From: Terriglobus roseus
GTDB lineage: Bacteria; Acidobacteriota; Terriglobia; Terriglobales; Acidobacteriaceae
Direction: 5' to 3'
DNA: 64,000 nt
NCBI RefSeq assembly: GCF_900105625.1
Contig: NZ_FNSD01000001.1
Coordinates: forward strand, 4,678,758 to 4,742,757
Shown one piece after another: positions 16,693-25,313 of the stretch; the first letter of the stretch is position 1, and each line of letters opens with the position of its first letter. The notes beneath the pieces were generated by a model, which did not search any database, was not told where the DNA came from, and was given only the letters and a program-made list of their open reading frames with translations. The position numbers and the translations under genes are program-made.

Positions 16693-18402
16693 ATGAATCG
16701 CACATCGTTGCCACTGTCCTTACTAACCCTCGTCACCTGTCTTACAACCATCTCCTGTAAGCATCCGGCTACTCCTCCCGCAACAAAGCAGGCTTCGCTG
16801 AGTAATGCGGCCGTTCACATACGGCCTCGTGGTGATGAGACCATCGCCCCCGATCTTTCCAAAACGCCGCCCGACCTGAAGAAGGTCTACGATTACATCG
16901 ACGCACACATCGATGATCACGTTGTCGACTTTCAGAAGTGGATTCAGCAGCCCAGCATCTCGAACAGCGGCGAAGGCATCCCGGAATCTGCGGAGATGGT
17001 GAAGGGTTTCTTTGACAAACTCGGTTGTCAGACGACGCGTGTCTACGACGTCGGTATCACCGAGTACGGTACGCCGGGTAACCCGGTCGTCTATGCAAAG
17101 TGCGATGAGGGCGCGCCGCGCACGCTCGTTCTGTACTGGATGTACGACACCATGCCGGTCACGCAGGCCGATGCTTGGATCGCACCCCCGTTCGAAGGCC
17201 GCATCGTTGATGGCAAGACCGCCGGCATCGACCCCATGTACAAGAAAGTGCTCATTGGCCGAGGTGCGACGAATTCCAAGGGACCGCAGCTCGCACAACT
17301 CGAAGCCCTCATGTCCATGCGCGCCACGATGGGGAAGTTGCCGGTCAATATCATCGTTGTGGCTGAGGGGGATGAAGAGCGGATGGACATCGGTCTCCGC
17401 AAGTTCGTCAAGGATCACCCCGAGTTGTTCAAGGGCGCTGACGCGATGCTGCGTTTTAACTTCCAGGGTGCCGGAGGTACGGCGAATATGTCCGGCGGCA
17501 GCGAAGGTTGCGTTTATGTGGAACTGACGACCAGCGGCAAGGCCTGGGGCAAGGGCCCAACGGTATCCGATATCCATGGTTCATGGAAGCGCTCCGTGGA
17601 CAGCCCGGCATGGCGTCATATCAAGATGCTCGGGACGCTTGTTTCCGACGACGGCAACACACCGAAGATCGCTGGCTTCTTCGATAACATGCAGCCTCTC
17701 TCTCCGACGGAGACAGCCGGATTGCGACAGGCGAGCCAGAAGCTTGACCTAAAAAAGGCGGCTGACAATCTCGGCGTCGGTCGCTACATCTCGGATGATC
17801 CCTTCACCATGCTGAAGATGTCACGCTACGGAACCAGCTTCAACCTGGACGGCATCTGGGGCGGCAATATGTATGCCGGTGGTGCCGGCGCCATCCTGCC
17901 TAATAAGATCACCTCAAAACATAACTTTCGCTACATCCCCAACATGAACGGCCTTGATCTTGTGAAGAAGCTGCGAGCTCAGTTGGATAAGAATGGGTAC
18001 AAGGACGTCGATATGAAACTCATCGGCGATGTGCCCTGGGCCAAGATGCGCTACGACACGGATATCGCAGCTGCCGTCGCCGCAACCTTCGACGAGTTTG
18101 GTATCCAGTACCAGACCCCGACGTCTGAAGAGACGATCCTTGGTGGCTACTGGCCAGCGTACCTTTTCGCCAGTTCAGAAGTTGGACAGCGTGTCGCACC
18201 CGTCACGATGCCGATTGCAGCCGGTGAACTTGGCTCTGGAGGCCGTGCCCACGCGGCCAATGAGTATTACATCCTGGAAGGTGCAGGGAAGACCTATGGG
18301 CTGGCCGGTGCGGAGAAGTCGACCGCCTCGATCATCTATAACTTCGGGCACGGTGTGAGACCAAAGACGATGCCCACACCTCCGGCGGCGCCCACAAAGT
18401 AA
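16693..18402 (+). CDS. M20-peptidase-like lipoprotein, paralogue B (two metal ligands substituted)
   Basis: 569 residues; ATG preceded by AGAAGGAG. Signal peptide with Cys22 (TTISC, weak lipobox). Motifs: YWMYDTMPV (148-156), GRGATNSKGP (189-198), EGDEER (225-230), a segment MLRFNFQGAGGTANMSGGSEGC (252-273) missing from paralogue A, and RAHAANEYY (H520). As in A, the HxD His is replaced (Met150) and the bridging Asp is Asn194; Asn256 may also stand where a ligand Asp is usual. The catalytic-base Glu pair (E228/E229) is kept. It closes the ABC cassette, 92 bases after permease 3, and is followed by an intrinsic terminator. Likely a periplasmic binding or remodelled-hydrolase protein working with the transporter (inference). 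Confidence 0.8.
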   Translation: MNRTSLPLSLLTLVTCLTTISCKHPATPPATKQASLSNAAVHIRPRGDETIAPDLSKTPPDLKKVYDYIDAHIDDHVVDFQKWIQQPSISNSGEGIPESAEMVKGFFDKLGCQTTRVYDVGITEYGTPGNPVVYAKCDEGAPRTLVLYWMYDTMPVTQADAWIAPPFEGRIVDGKTAGIDPMYKKVLIGRGATNSKGPQLAQLEALMSMRATMGKLPVNIIVVAEGDEERMDIGLRKFVKDHPELFKGADAMLRFNFQGAGGTANMSGGSEGCVYVELTTSGKAWGKGPTVSDIHGSWKRSVDSPAWRHIKMLGTLVSDDGNTPKIAGFFDNMQPLSPTETAGLRQASQKLDLKKAADNLGVGRYISDDPFTMLKMSRYGTSFNLDGIWGGNMYAGGAGAILPNKITSKHNFRYIPNMNGLDLVKKLRAQLDKNGYKDVDMKLIGDVPWAKMRYDTDIAAAVAATFDEFGIQYQTPTSEETILGGYWPAYLFASSEVGQRVAPVTMPIAAGELGSGGRAHAANEYYILEGAGKTYGLAGAEKSTASIIYNFGHGVRPKTMPTPPAAPTK

Positions 18403-18431
18403 GCTCCCAATACACGATCGCAAGCGTAAAG

Positions 18432-18458
18432 GGTCGGAGCGATACGCTCCGGCCTTTT
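18432..18458 (+). terminator. Intrinsic terminator after the M20/ABC cassette
   Basis: GGTCGGAGCG (18432-18441), loop ATA, CGCTCCGGCC (18445-18454), then TTTT. A 10-bp stem with one G-T wobble, preceded by AAA. It lies 30 bases after the stop of paralogue B. Confidence 0.75.
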
Positions 18459-18556
18459 CGTTCGCTCTGATCATCTGTGAGTTCAGATAGGACATGAGGC
18501 GAGGCGTGAAGGAGGCGCACTGGATGTCCCACGAGTGAGTCAGGACGCACCCAGGT

Positions 18557-18598
18557 AACGACGAAGGACCGGAGCATAAGCCCCGGCCCTTCGTCGTT
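18557..18598 (-). terminator. Long hairpin after the TonB receptor gene
   Basis: A 19-bp stem with two A-C mismatches around an ATAA loop (18576-18579); arms begin AACGACGAAGG and end CCTTCGTCGTT. It sits 16 bases beyond the minus-strand stop of the receptor. There is no T-run beyond the stem, so factor-independent termination is possible but unproven; it may also protect the mRNA end. Confidence 0.5.
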
Positions 18599-18613
18599 GC
18601 GATTGACTTAGTA

Positions 18614-21600
18614 CTAGTAAAGGATGCGCAATGAGAACTGCAGATCGCGCGGATTGTTTGCCTGAGTGATCGTTCCGAAGGAACTCGTGCTTGTCGTAGT
18701 CGGGACATATTGCACACCTGTTCCAAGAGGATTGAGGAAGTTGGGGTGATTCAATAGGTTGAATGACTCAACGCGGAACTGGCCGTTAACCCGTTCAACA
18801 ATCGGGAAGGTGCGTGATAGCGTCAGGTCCAGATCCGTATACTTCGGCCCCGTGACCTGGTTGCGACCGGCAGTTCCGAACTGTCCAACTTGGGTTACAA
18901 CCCCGTTGACCACTACGAAGGCAGCTGGGTTGGAATACGCCGCAGTGTTAAACCACTGTGCTACCGTGTGCGTTTTCGTTCCGTTCGCGGTGTTCACTGC
19001 GGCATTTGGATTCGCTACAAGATTCGGGCGATCGGCGTTACCAAAGTATCCGCTGTTGTTGCTTGATGAGTTCGTAATCGTGAAGGGGCGACCGGTCTGG
19101 AAGGTGAAGATACCAGAGAGCTGGAAGCCACCAAAGAGTGCTGAGGAAAGGCCATGGTTGAGGTACGCCTTGCCTTTGCCGAAGGGCAGCTCTGCCACCG
19201 GGCTGAAGACGATGCGATGACGAACATCGAAGTCCGACAGACCGCGCTCTGCCCTCAGGTTGTAGGGGTTCTGCGCCGTGCCGGAAGAGTTGGAGCCAGA
19301 ACCGATACCACCGCCACCGTCGATGGACTTAGCAAAGGTGTAGGCGAGCAGGAAGGTGACGCCATTGCGATTGGTCTGCTTCAGGCTGTTCTGCCAGGAG
19401 TGAAACTCAGAGTTCGCTCGTGTTCCTTGGCTGCTTACAGTAGAGAAGTTGGGGAAGGGACGATCCGACTGCCGCGGCACGCGGCTATTGACGGTGTAAG
19501 TCGAAGGATTGATCACATTCGCCGAAATGGATAGTGGCAGCCTGGTGCCCTTCGAACCGAAGTAGGTCGTTTCGAAGACCATGCTGCTCGTGATCTGCTG
19601 CTCCACGCCCAGGCTCCATTCCGTGATGTACGGCGTGCGATAGCCGCGGTCGATGCTCAACGGTGAAAGCGATGCAGAGCAGCCAGTCTGGGCGCCCGTT
19701 GTGCACGAAGGGAGAGGTGTGCTGTTTGGAACCGAGAACGGTGAGTCCAGGGAGATCGTGTTGACAGTCCGAGTTGCTGCCACACTCTGCGTCGAGGTGA
19801 AAGTACTCACATTACGGAATGGCGATTGTGTTCCGGTAGTGAGGAACTGATTGTAAAGCAGCGGTGTGTTGTAGAAGACACCGGTCGCACCCTTCACGAC
19901 AGTCTTTGCCTGATCGTAGGGCTGCCAAGAGAAACCGAACCGGGGTGCGAAGTTGTTGTAGTCCGGATCGTAGATGCTCGTAGGATTGCTGCCGCCGGCG
20001 GCAAGGAACTGTTGCTGAGACAGGCTGAAGTTTGATGTCGTGTTATGTGGGGAGTAGACGGGCTTGTCGTACTCATAACGGAGACCGAAATTCAAGGTCA
20101 GATTTGGCTTGATCTTCCAGTCATCCTGAACGAAGTAGTCCTGGCCCTGAAAGTTCAGGTATACCGTTCCGGCTGTGGCTCCGATGGTGGATGTGTAAGT
20201 CAGTCCCAGCAGGAAATCGGCTACTGAATCGCCCGTATAACCTACGTGATTCCCGGTGCCGGCGAGTGTGGCGATCGAAGCATCGTTGACGACGAACGCT
20301 CCGCGACCAGAACTGGTGATCACGTTGGTCGATTTTGCCAGAAGCAGATCCGCACCCAGTTTGAAGGTGTGGGCTCCGTGGGTCCAGGTGAATGTGTCGG
20401 CCACTTGGTAGTGGTTATCCCAGCGATTCTGCGGCAGATTCGTAGCGCCGCCGATCGTTGCGTAGCCACTGATTGCTGTGTTCGGCAGTCCAAGGTTATT
20501 TGCGTAATTGGCCTGGTTGAAGTAGGGACCGCCGGGCAGACCCGTGTAAGCGGCACCGATGGCGGTGTTATCTTCCTGTACGCGCGGCTGCTGCAAGCGC
20601 TGGAAGCCAAGGCGAAGGTCATTCACCATGCTGGCCGTCAGCACGCGGTCATAGGTCGCGTTGACCAACGTTGAAATCTGATTGGTATAGCAGCCAAACT
20701 TCGGTACGACGTACGAAGAGCAAAGTGAATTCGATGGCTCAAACGCGGGATCTTTGAAGAGATTGAAGCTCCCGTTGATCGAGTCCTTTTCGCTGAAGCG
20801 GTGATCCACCCGGGATGTGAACTCGTTCATGTTTTCTGTACGAGTTTCCTGAAAGTTGTAATTATTCGAAGTTCCCGCTGCATTCGGAGCCGGGAAACCC
20901 AGGCGGGCAATCGTCTGACCTGCAATAGCGCCGGTGGAACCGTAATGATATTTCGAGGTGCCAGCCATAGCTGTGGCCAGGTTGTAGCTGTTGGTTGTAC
21001 CAGCAAGGGGCGTCATGGGCAAACCCGTGGAAGGATCGTAGAGAGTCTTCCCCGTGAACAAGCCATTCAGCATAGCGGTTGTCGGTACAGTCGCAAGTGC
21101 CGTTACAGCCTGACGGATACGCTGCCCTTCATAACCAAAGAAGAAGAACGTCTTGTCCTTCCAGATGGGCCCGCCGATCGTCGCGCCGAAGGTGTTCTGC
21201 TTGAACGAAGGAGTCTTTGCGCCCGATGCGGTGAAGTATGGCTTCGCGTCGGTGTACTCATTGCGGATGAACTCGTAAGCCGAACCATGGAATGCATTCG
21301 ATCCGCTCTTGGTGATAATGACGACCTGGCCGCCGGACATGCGGCCGTATTCTGCGGGATACACACCGGTCAGAAGGCGGAACTCCTGGATGACTTCAAC
21401 GGAGGGCCGGAACGACGGCTGTGCCACGCCCATATCGTTGTCGTAAATGCCATTAACCGTGAACTGGTTGCTGATCTCTGATGCGCCGGCGATGTTGATA
21501 CCACCGCGGAAACCAAGCGTCGAATTCTGTGCGGGCTGATACGCGGCAGGCGACAGCAGGGCAAGCGAATAGAACTGGCGGTTTGCCAACGGCAGTTCAA

Positions 21601-22048
21601 CGACCTGCTTGTTGTCGATGACCGTGGCGTTGGACGAGGTATCCGTCTGCAGGAGAGTATCTGCGGCGGTCACGCTTACGCTCTCAGCCGTGCTGCCTGC
21701 GTCCACGTGCAGGTCCAGACGCTCTACGTCGCCGACATTCAGGGTGATGTTGTTGAACGTCTTCGTCGAGAAGCCTGTGGCCTCCACAACAACGACGTAT
21801 ACGCCGGGCTGCAGGTTCGCAAGATTGTAGCGACCCTGATCATCCACACTGAGTGTCCGGGTAAAGCCGATAGCCTTATTCGTCACGGTCACCTTTGCAG
21901 AAGACACCACTGCATCTGTGGAGTCCAGAACGGTGCCGGCCAGCGTCGCTGTTACAGTCTGGGCGTGGAGAAGCATCGGACCAGCCGTGAGGCTAACAAG
22001 AGCCGCACCCTGAAGTAGAGAGACATGACGATTGAATCGAGAGAACAA
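18614..22048 (-). CDS. Oar-like TonB-dependent receptor
   Basis: 1144 residues from TTG 22048, chosen because AAGGAGGT lies five bases upstream and the TTG opens a proper signal peptide (LFSRFNRHVSLLQGAALVSLTAGPMLLHAQ); the longer frame to 22096 runs through that ribosome site. Carboxypeptidase-regulatory domain (ATLAGTVLDSTDAVVSSAKVTVTN.. LQPGVYVVVVEATGF), TonB plug (VVELPLANRQFYSLALLSPA.. FTVNGIYDND.. GGQVVIITKSGSN), then a 22-strand-type barrel with a C-terminal Tyr (LRILY). Typical of the large acidobacterial receptor family that imports complex polymers or peptides; ligand cannot be read from sequence. Convergent with the M20/ABC cassette and divergent from a metallopeptidase-like lipoprotein. 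Confidence 0.9.
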   Translation of the reverse strand: MFSRFNRHVSLLQGAALVSLTAGPMLLHAQTVTATLAGTVLDSTDAVVSSAKVTVTNKAIGFTRTLSVDDQGRYNLANLQPGVYVVVVEATGFSTKTFNNITLNVGDVERLDLHVDAGSTAESVSVTAADTLLQTDTSSNATVIDNKQVVELPLANRQFYSLALLSPAAYQPAQNSTLGFRGGINIAGASEISNQFTVNGIYDNDMGVAQPSFRPSVEVIQEFRLLTGVYPAEYGRMSGGQVVIITKSGSNAFHGSAYEFIRNEYTDAKPYFTASGAKTPSFKQNTFGATIGGPIWKDKTFFFFGYEGQRIRQAVTALATVPTTAMLNGLFTGKTLYDPSTGLPMTPLAGTTNSYNLATAMAGTSKYHYGSTGAIAGQTIARLGFPAPNAAGTSNNYNFQETRTENMNEFTSRVDHRFSEKDSINGSFNLFKDPAFEPSNSLCSSYVVPKFGCYTNQISTLVNATYDRVLTASMVNDLRLGFQRLQQPRVQEDNTAIGAAYTGLPGGPYFNQANYANNLGLPNTAISGYATIGGATNLPQNRWDNHYQVADTFTWTHGAHTFKLGADLLLAKSTNVITSSGRGAFVVNDASIATLAGTGNHVGYTGDSVADFLLGLTYTSTIGATAGTVYLNFQGQDYFVQDDWKIKPNLTLNFGLRYEYDKPVYSPHNTTSNFSLSQQQFLAAGGSNPTSIYDPDYNNFAPRFGFSWQPYDQAKTVVKGATGVFYNTPLLYNQFLTTGTQSPFRNVSTFTSTQSVAATRTVNTISLDSPFSVPNSTPLPSCTTGAQTGCSASLSPLSIDRGYRTPYITEWSLGVEQQITSSMVFETTYFGSKGTRLPLSISANVINPSTYTVNSRVPRQSDRPFPNFSTVSSQGTRANSEFHSWQNSLKQTNRNGVTFLLAYTFAKSIDGGGGIGSGSNSSGTAQNPYNLRAERGLSDFDVRHRIVFSPVAELPFGKGKAYLNHGLSSALFGGFQLSGIFTFQTGRPFTITNSSSNNSGYFGNADRPNLVANPNAAVNTANGTKTHTVAQWFNTAAYSNPAAFVVVNGVVTQVGQFGTAGRNQVTGPKYTDLDLTLSRTFPIVERVNGQFRVESFNLLNHPNFLNPLGTGVQYVPTTTSTSSFGTITQANNPRDLQFSLRILY

Positions 22049-22150
22049 TCCGACCTCCTTGGACCTGACCCGTACCCCAGCAGCGCCACACGTCACAGGA
22101 CGGCGGCGTCACGTTTGGCCACGCGACGTTCAATTAGTTGGCGATAGACA

Positions 22151-22169
22151 TGAAGCGCTCAGTGCTTCA
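22151..22169. promoter_or_regulatory. Imperfect 19-bp palindrome in the receptor/DUF885 divergent region
   Basis: TGAAGCGCTCAGTGCTTCA: two 9-base arms around one C, with a single mismatch (or G-U pair). It lies about 100 bases upstream of the receptor TTG and 166 bases upstream of the divergent lipoprotein ATG, a plausible operator for either. The LysR regulator at 23.8 kb is the nearest candidate, but its T-N11-A signature is not obvious here. Confidence 0.35.
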
Positions 22170-22334
22170 ATGCAAAGAGAAGAAGTAATTGGGTGAAGTA
22201 AGCAAGTTTTAACAGTGGGTCGTACAGAGGTAAAGCGAAGTGTGGCATCTTCTATCGCGCCCATAGAGAAGACGGTGGGTAGCTCTGCGAATGCTGCGTT
22301 TGAAGTGAAGGCGCCGAACAGGTATAGCTGATCT

Positions 22335-23717
22335 ATGGAAGACATCTCCAATCCGCGCAGGTGGGTGAGTCGCTCTGTTGCCGTCGTTTTGACTTGTTTC
22401 GCGCTCGCGCTGGCTGGCTGCACATCTTCTCGAAGTGCAGACGGCAAAGCCGATCCATGGGAGACGATTGCAGGAAGATATGTTCGTCTTGTGGTCGCAC
22501 TCGGAGAACGGGATCCGGATTCGCTTGACTTCGCCGTTGTCTCACAGGGGTTGCGTGTAGAGGTTCACGCGGCCTATCCAAACCTGGGCCAGATCGGTAG
22601 GGAAGCGAAGGCATTGCGAGCGCAGGTGCACGAGCTTCGCATCGCAGACAGAACGCCTGTAGATAAAGGGTTAGTCGAGAGAGGCGCCTTACTCGAGGCT
22701 CAACTCGTCGCGATCGAGAGGCGTGTCGAGATGCTGCAAGGACAACGGTTTCCTTTCGATGACGAAGCGCGTTTTCTTTTTGCCACGACACGGCTGACCG
22801 ACAGGAGCGTTGCGGAACGGAGCAGAGCAAGGAGCAGCATCGAATCGCTGCTGCCACCGGAGAGGAGAGCGACTCATCAGTCATCATCGGAACGTTATGC
22901 GGCCTATGACTCAGGCTTCGCCGTCCCTGCGGAGCGTCTCCAGCCGGTGATGGTCGCTGCACTGGCGGCATGCAGGGAACGCACGGCGGCGCATGTATCT
23001 CTTCCTGCGAATGAGTCGATCGAACTGGCATTCGTCCGAAACCGACCTTGGAGCGCCTTCAGCCGCTACCTGGGATCGGCGCACAGTCTTATCCAGGTCA
23101 ACCTCGACTTTCCCTTAACAGTGGATGAGGCGCTCGAATTGGCGTGTCACGAGGGATACCCCGGACACCATGTCTTCAACACCCTTCACGAAGCGGCTTT
23201 CGTGCAGCAGAAGCGCTGGATGGAAGCGAGCGTTCAACCCACGTTCAGTCCAGAATCGTTCCTCTCTGAGGCTGCCGCAGCTTACGCACCCCGCATGGTT
23301 CTTTCCGACGCTGAACGTGCCTATGTGGAGCGAGTGATTCTTTTCCCGTTGGCGGGACTGCCTGCGAGCAAAGCGGATCTCTACGTGAAGATCAGTACTC
23401 TCGTACGTTCCTTGAAGTCTGCGGAACCTTCGATTGCGCAGCGATATGTTGATGGCGATCTGGAATTTGTGAGAGCCGGAAGCGCCCTCGGGGCAGAGGC
23501 TTTCATGGCCCACCCCGATGCGACTCTTCTATACCTGAATGAATACCGCTCGTACATGCTGGCCTATACGGATGGGGAGGAGCGGGTCTCTCGGTGGGTT
23601 GACGGGGGCGCGGAATCCGGCGGCGCAGCCAGAACTCGAAGTCTGGAAGACCGCTGGAGTCGCTATCGGGAGTTGGCGATCACACCCGGCGCCCAACATT
23701 TCTTGAGCGCCGAATAG
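22335..23717 (+). CDS. DUF885-like lipoprotein, putative zinc metallopeptidase
   Basis: 460 residues. Signal peptide with a good lipobox LALAGC (Cys29), so a lipoprotein. Mostly helical. The key motif is CHEGYPGHHVFN with H272, E273, H278/H279, the HExxPGHH zinc-binding signature of DUF885 proteins, which are related in fold to M32/M1-type metallopeptidases; a downstream Glu in FLSEAAAAYAPRM would be the third ligand. At 460 residues it is shorter than typical 550-600-residue DUF885 proteins. No clear Shine-Dalgarno precedes the ATG. Its neighbours, a TonB receptor and two M20-like lipoproteins, point to extracytoplasmic peptide processing (inference). Confidence 0.75.
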   Translation: MEDISNPRRWVSRSVAVVLTCFALALAGCTSSRSADGKADPWETIAGRYVRLVVALGERDPDSLDFAVVSQGLRVEVHAAYPNLGQIGREAKALRAQVHELRIADRTPVDKGLVERGALLEAQLVAIERRVEMLQGQRFPFDDEARFLFATTRLTDRSVAERSRARSSIESLLPPERRATHQSSSERYAAYDSGFAVPAERLQPVMVAALAACRERTAAHVSLPANESIELAFVRNRPWSAFSRYLGSAHSLIQVNLDFPLTVDEALELACHEGYPGHHVFNTLHEAAFVQQKRWMEASVQPTFSPESFLSEAAAAYAPRMVLSDAERAYVERVILFPLAGLPASKADLYVKISTLVRSLKSAEPSIAQRYVDGDLEFVRAGSALGAEAFMAHPDATLLYLNEYRSYMLAYTDGEERVSRWVDGGAESGGAARTRSLEDRWSRYRELAITPGAQHFLSAE

Positions 23718-23826
23718 ACCTTTCTCAGCGGTCTCGCCTATGCTTGACTCATCGGAACATTCATAAAGTTAGTTAAGCAAACGACCCCGGACCGCGGTTG
23801 TGTTCGGCAATGCCAGTAGGAGAATC

Positions 23827-24738
23827 GTGGACTTTAATCAGCTTCGAACGTTTCTGGAGGTCTCTCGGAACAAGAGCTTCTCCAAGGCGGCAGACAAGCT
23901 ACACCTTACCCAGCCCTCCATCTCGGCGCAGGTGCGGTCTTTGGAGAAGTCCCTTGGCCATCGTCTGTTCGAGCGTGGCGGCGGTAAGGTCACGCTGACG
24001 GCGGCCGGCCGCGTCTTTGAGCCGTACGTTGAAGACTGCCTCTCGCGTCACAACCACATCAAGCTTGTTCTGGATGATCTCTCTCGTTCGCCCAGAGGTT
24101 CGCTCACAGTAAGCGCGAACGACTCGACAGCGCTCTACGTGCTGCCTCATCTATTCAGCAGATTCAAGAAACAGCACCCGCGGGTCGCTCTGACGGTGAA
24201 TCGCACGGAACGTGTCCGTACGGTCGAACTCGTCCTGAATCGAGAGGTGGACTTCGGCGTTGTCTCCTTGCCATTGACAGAACCGCGACTCAAGACCGAG
24301 ATCATCCATGAAGATGAGCTTGTTCTGGTGGCCTCACCTCGTCACCCCCTCGTCACCGGCGCCACCATCACGCTTGAAGCGGTGTCGAAGCATAGCTTGC
24401 TGCTGCCCGTGAGAAGTCGTCGCAGAGAGATGCTGGACCGGCTCTTTTCGGAGCGAAATCTCATCCCTCGGATCGGTATGGAGCTCGATTCCAACGAACT
24501 TTTGAAACGTCTCATCATGGCCGACGCCGGAGTCGGTTTTCTGCCCCTGGTGAACGTCGCAGCCGAAGTTCGTTCGAGGCAGCTTATGGTGCTTAAGGTC
24601 AAAGATGTCCATATTCCACGGAAACTGGCACTCATCTGGCACAAGGATCGCGACCTGCCCGTAGCATGCCAGATGTTCTTCAAAGTAGCGACCGGGTCCT
24701 GGCTTTCCGAATCGCTGCTGGCATACGGACTGGCATAG
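23827..24738 (+). CDS. LysR-family transcriptional regulator
   Basis: 303 residues from GTG 23827, with TAGGAGA just upstream; the longer frame to 23800 adds nothing conserved. N-terminal winged helix: VDFNQLRTFLEVSRNKSFSKAADKLHLTQPSISAQVRSLEKSLGHRLFERG, followed by linker helix and a two-lobed effector domain (GSLTVSANDSTALYVLPHLFSRFKKQHPRVAL; VDFGVVSLPL). The effector domain resembles the CysB/CbbR/CynR type, so a small-molecule co-inducer is expected. It is 109 bases after the DUF885 gene on the same strand; LysR regulators often control a divergent neighbour, but none is adjacent here, so its targets may be the metallopeptidase/receptor pair. Confidence 0.9.
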   Translation: MDFNQLRTFLEVSRNKSFSKAADKLHLTQPSISAQVRSLEKSLGHRLFERGGGKVTLTAAGRVFEPYVEDCLSRHNHIKLVLDDLSRSPRGSLTVSANDSTALYVLPHLFSRFKKQHPRVALTVNRTERVRTVELVLNREVDFGVVSLPLTEPRLKTEIIHEDELVLVASPRHPLVTGATITLEAVSKHSLLLPVRSRRREMLDRLFSERNLIPRIGMELDSNELLKRLIMADAGVGFLPLVNVAAEVRSRQLMVLKVKDVHIPRKLALIWHKDRDLPVACQMFFKVATGSWLSESLLAYGLA

Positions 24739-24917
24739 ATCGTGAATCTCAGGGGCTCCGTCGCTCCTAAAGGACGCGAAGCTCGTCCTAGGCCTACGAT
24801 ATGTGGCGCCGCGAACTCATCTCAGGGTTTCTGTACGAAACGGAAGCACGGCAGGGAGCCCAACGCCGTCGTGTGTCGACATCTGCAGAGCAAGTTGCTT
24901 TGTAGGGACTGGAAGTT

Positions 24918-24992
24918 TGGAGGCGCGGGTCGGGATCGAACCGACGCATAAAGGTTTTGCAGACCTCTCCCTTACCACTTGGGTACCGCGCC
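24918..24992 (-). tRNA. tRNA-Cys (anticodon GCA)
   Basis: Minus strand: acceptor GGCGCGG (24992-24986) pairs with CCGCGCC (24928-24922); discriminator T, then encoded CCA at 24920-24918. Anticodon loop CTGCAAA gives GCA (Cys). T arm GTCGG-TTCGATC-CCGAC. The anticodon stem closes with a G-T pair at 27-43. Confidence 0.95.
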
Positions 24993-25064
24993 ATTGCGCA
25001 TCCGGGGTGAACGCGCTTCTTCAGAAAGCCGACTGAAGCATCTCAGGAAGGGAAAAAGGCTTTA

Positions 25065-25140
<76 letters not shown>

Positions 25141-25313
25141 TCAACAAGATTAAGTATATCGGGCCTTTCCACTTAGGTCAACGCATGGGGTCAACCTTGA
25201 AACAACCAGTGTTCATGCAGGTTTTGATCCGGGTAGTCCAAAGACATGTGGAAGACTTTGCGGAAACGACACGGCCTGCGTAAGTGCCATTCGGGTGCGC
25301 GTCCAACTTGTTG

